Shown here piece after piece: positions 63,771 to 64,000 of a DNA stretch of 64,000 nucleotides. The stretch's first letter is position 1; the number at the start of each line of letters is the position of its first letter. Location of the stretch: NCBI GenBank assembly GCA_947396885.1, contig OX377202.1, forward strand, positions 1,240,001 through 1,304,000, read 5' to 3'. The notes under the pieces are model-generated. The model saw nothing but the letters and a program-made list of their open reading frames with translations, was not told the DNA's origin and searched no databases. Both the position numbers and the translations under genes were made by a program. The stretch is from Heligmosomoides polygyrus polygyrus (Eukaryota > Nematoda > Chromadorea > Rhabditida > Heligmosomidae).

Positions 63771-64000
63771 CTATGGGCGCGTGAAGCGCAGTCGGAGGAG
63801 GCGCTGGCTGTCGCCTGCACCCGATACCAGGTTCCTGGTTCGGGTTTCCCGCCCAGGCCAACCAAGCCCTCCATCCCTCCGGAGTCGGTGAATTGGTACC
63901 AGACTTGTCTGGGAAGGATAGAATGCTGACTTGTTCATCGGCTGGCCACCGCAAGTCATTGTATGGCTAAATACGCATTCATCTCGCCTCCACGACATCC
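63771..64000 (+). repeat. tRNA-derived SINE, runs off the window
   Basis: It is nearly the same as the SINE at 26241: GGGCGCGTGAAGCGCAGTCG head, CTGGTTCGGGTTTCCCGCCC (B-box-like), TACCAGACTTGTCTGGGAAG, GGCTGGCCACCGCAAGTCAT. The tail lies beyond 64000. Confidence 0.7.

Overview
The window looks like nuclear DNA of a nematode, probably a rhabditid or strongylid (clade V) species. Two places carry an exact copy of the 22-nt nematode SL1 spliced leader (32332-32353 and 38148-38169). Putative exons are short and end upstream introns with TTTCAG-type acceptors. The LINEs (RTE, CR1-like), mariners and a Ty3/Gypsy element are of kinds common in these worms. There is no bacterial-style gene organisation.

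The most useful reading is that nearly the whole window is the inside of one long, repeat-loaded gene on the minus strand. Ten short exons (63243-63326, 60001-60172, 41367-41425, 11407-11511, 7593-7672, 7306-7415, 6989-7106, 5894-5947, and alternative last exons 5656-5797 and 787-889) each have good splice signals and an open frame. Their phases join without a break into about 300 residues with a charged coiled-coil segment. I do not recognise the protein family. Introns range from 96 bp to about 30 kb and hold almost everything else.

Layout by region. 1-5 kb: GC-rich palindromic MITEs and a 0.76-kb foldback element. 5.6-11.5 kb: the exon-dense 3' half of the gene, with a foldback element split by two RTE LINEs. 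12.36-13.63 kb: a broken mariner. 14.67-22.05 kb: a very young, full-length Ty3/Gypsy retrotransposon with LTRs that read as identical, gag-protease and pol in two frames, and a pol protein carrying about 450 extra C-terminal residues. 22-26.6 kb: foldback copies, one with a nested CR1-like LINE that itself holds an RTE insertion. 26.9-27.4 kb: a GC-rich island that may be an alternative first exon. 27.6-29.6 kb: an ATCGAT-rich satellite with a 504-bp higher-order unit. 32.3 and 38.1 kb: two SL1-headed retrocopies of trans-spliced mRNAs, one from an RRM (CstF-64-like) gene. 33-37 kb and 39.5-41 kb: tandem repeat clusters. 41.6-42.2, 49.6-50.1 and 54.9-55.2 kb: further GC-rich islands. 44-52 kb: tRNA-derived SINEs and foldbacks. 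53-63 kb: two deleted mariners of one subfamily, three LINE copies and the two 5'-most exons.

A 9-10 bp core, GCGCCATGC, recurs about 30 times in both orientations across otherwise different repeat families. It is the best candidate here for an undescribed shared mobilisation or end signal. All host exons are predictions by eye and need RNA evidence.
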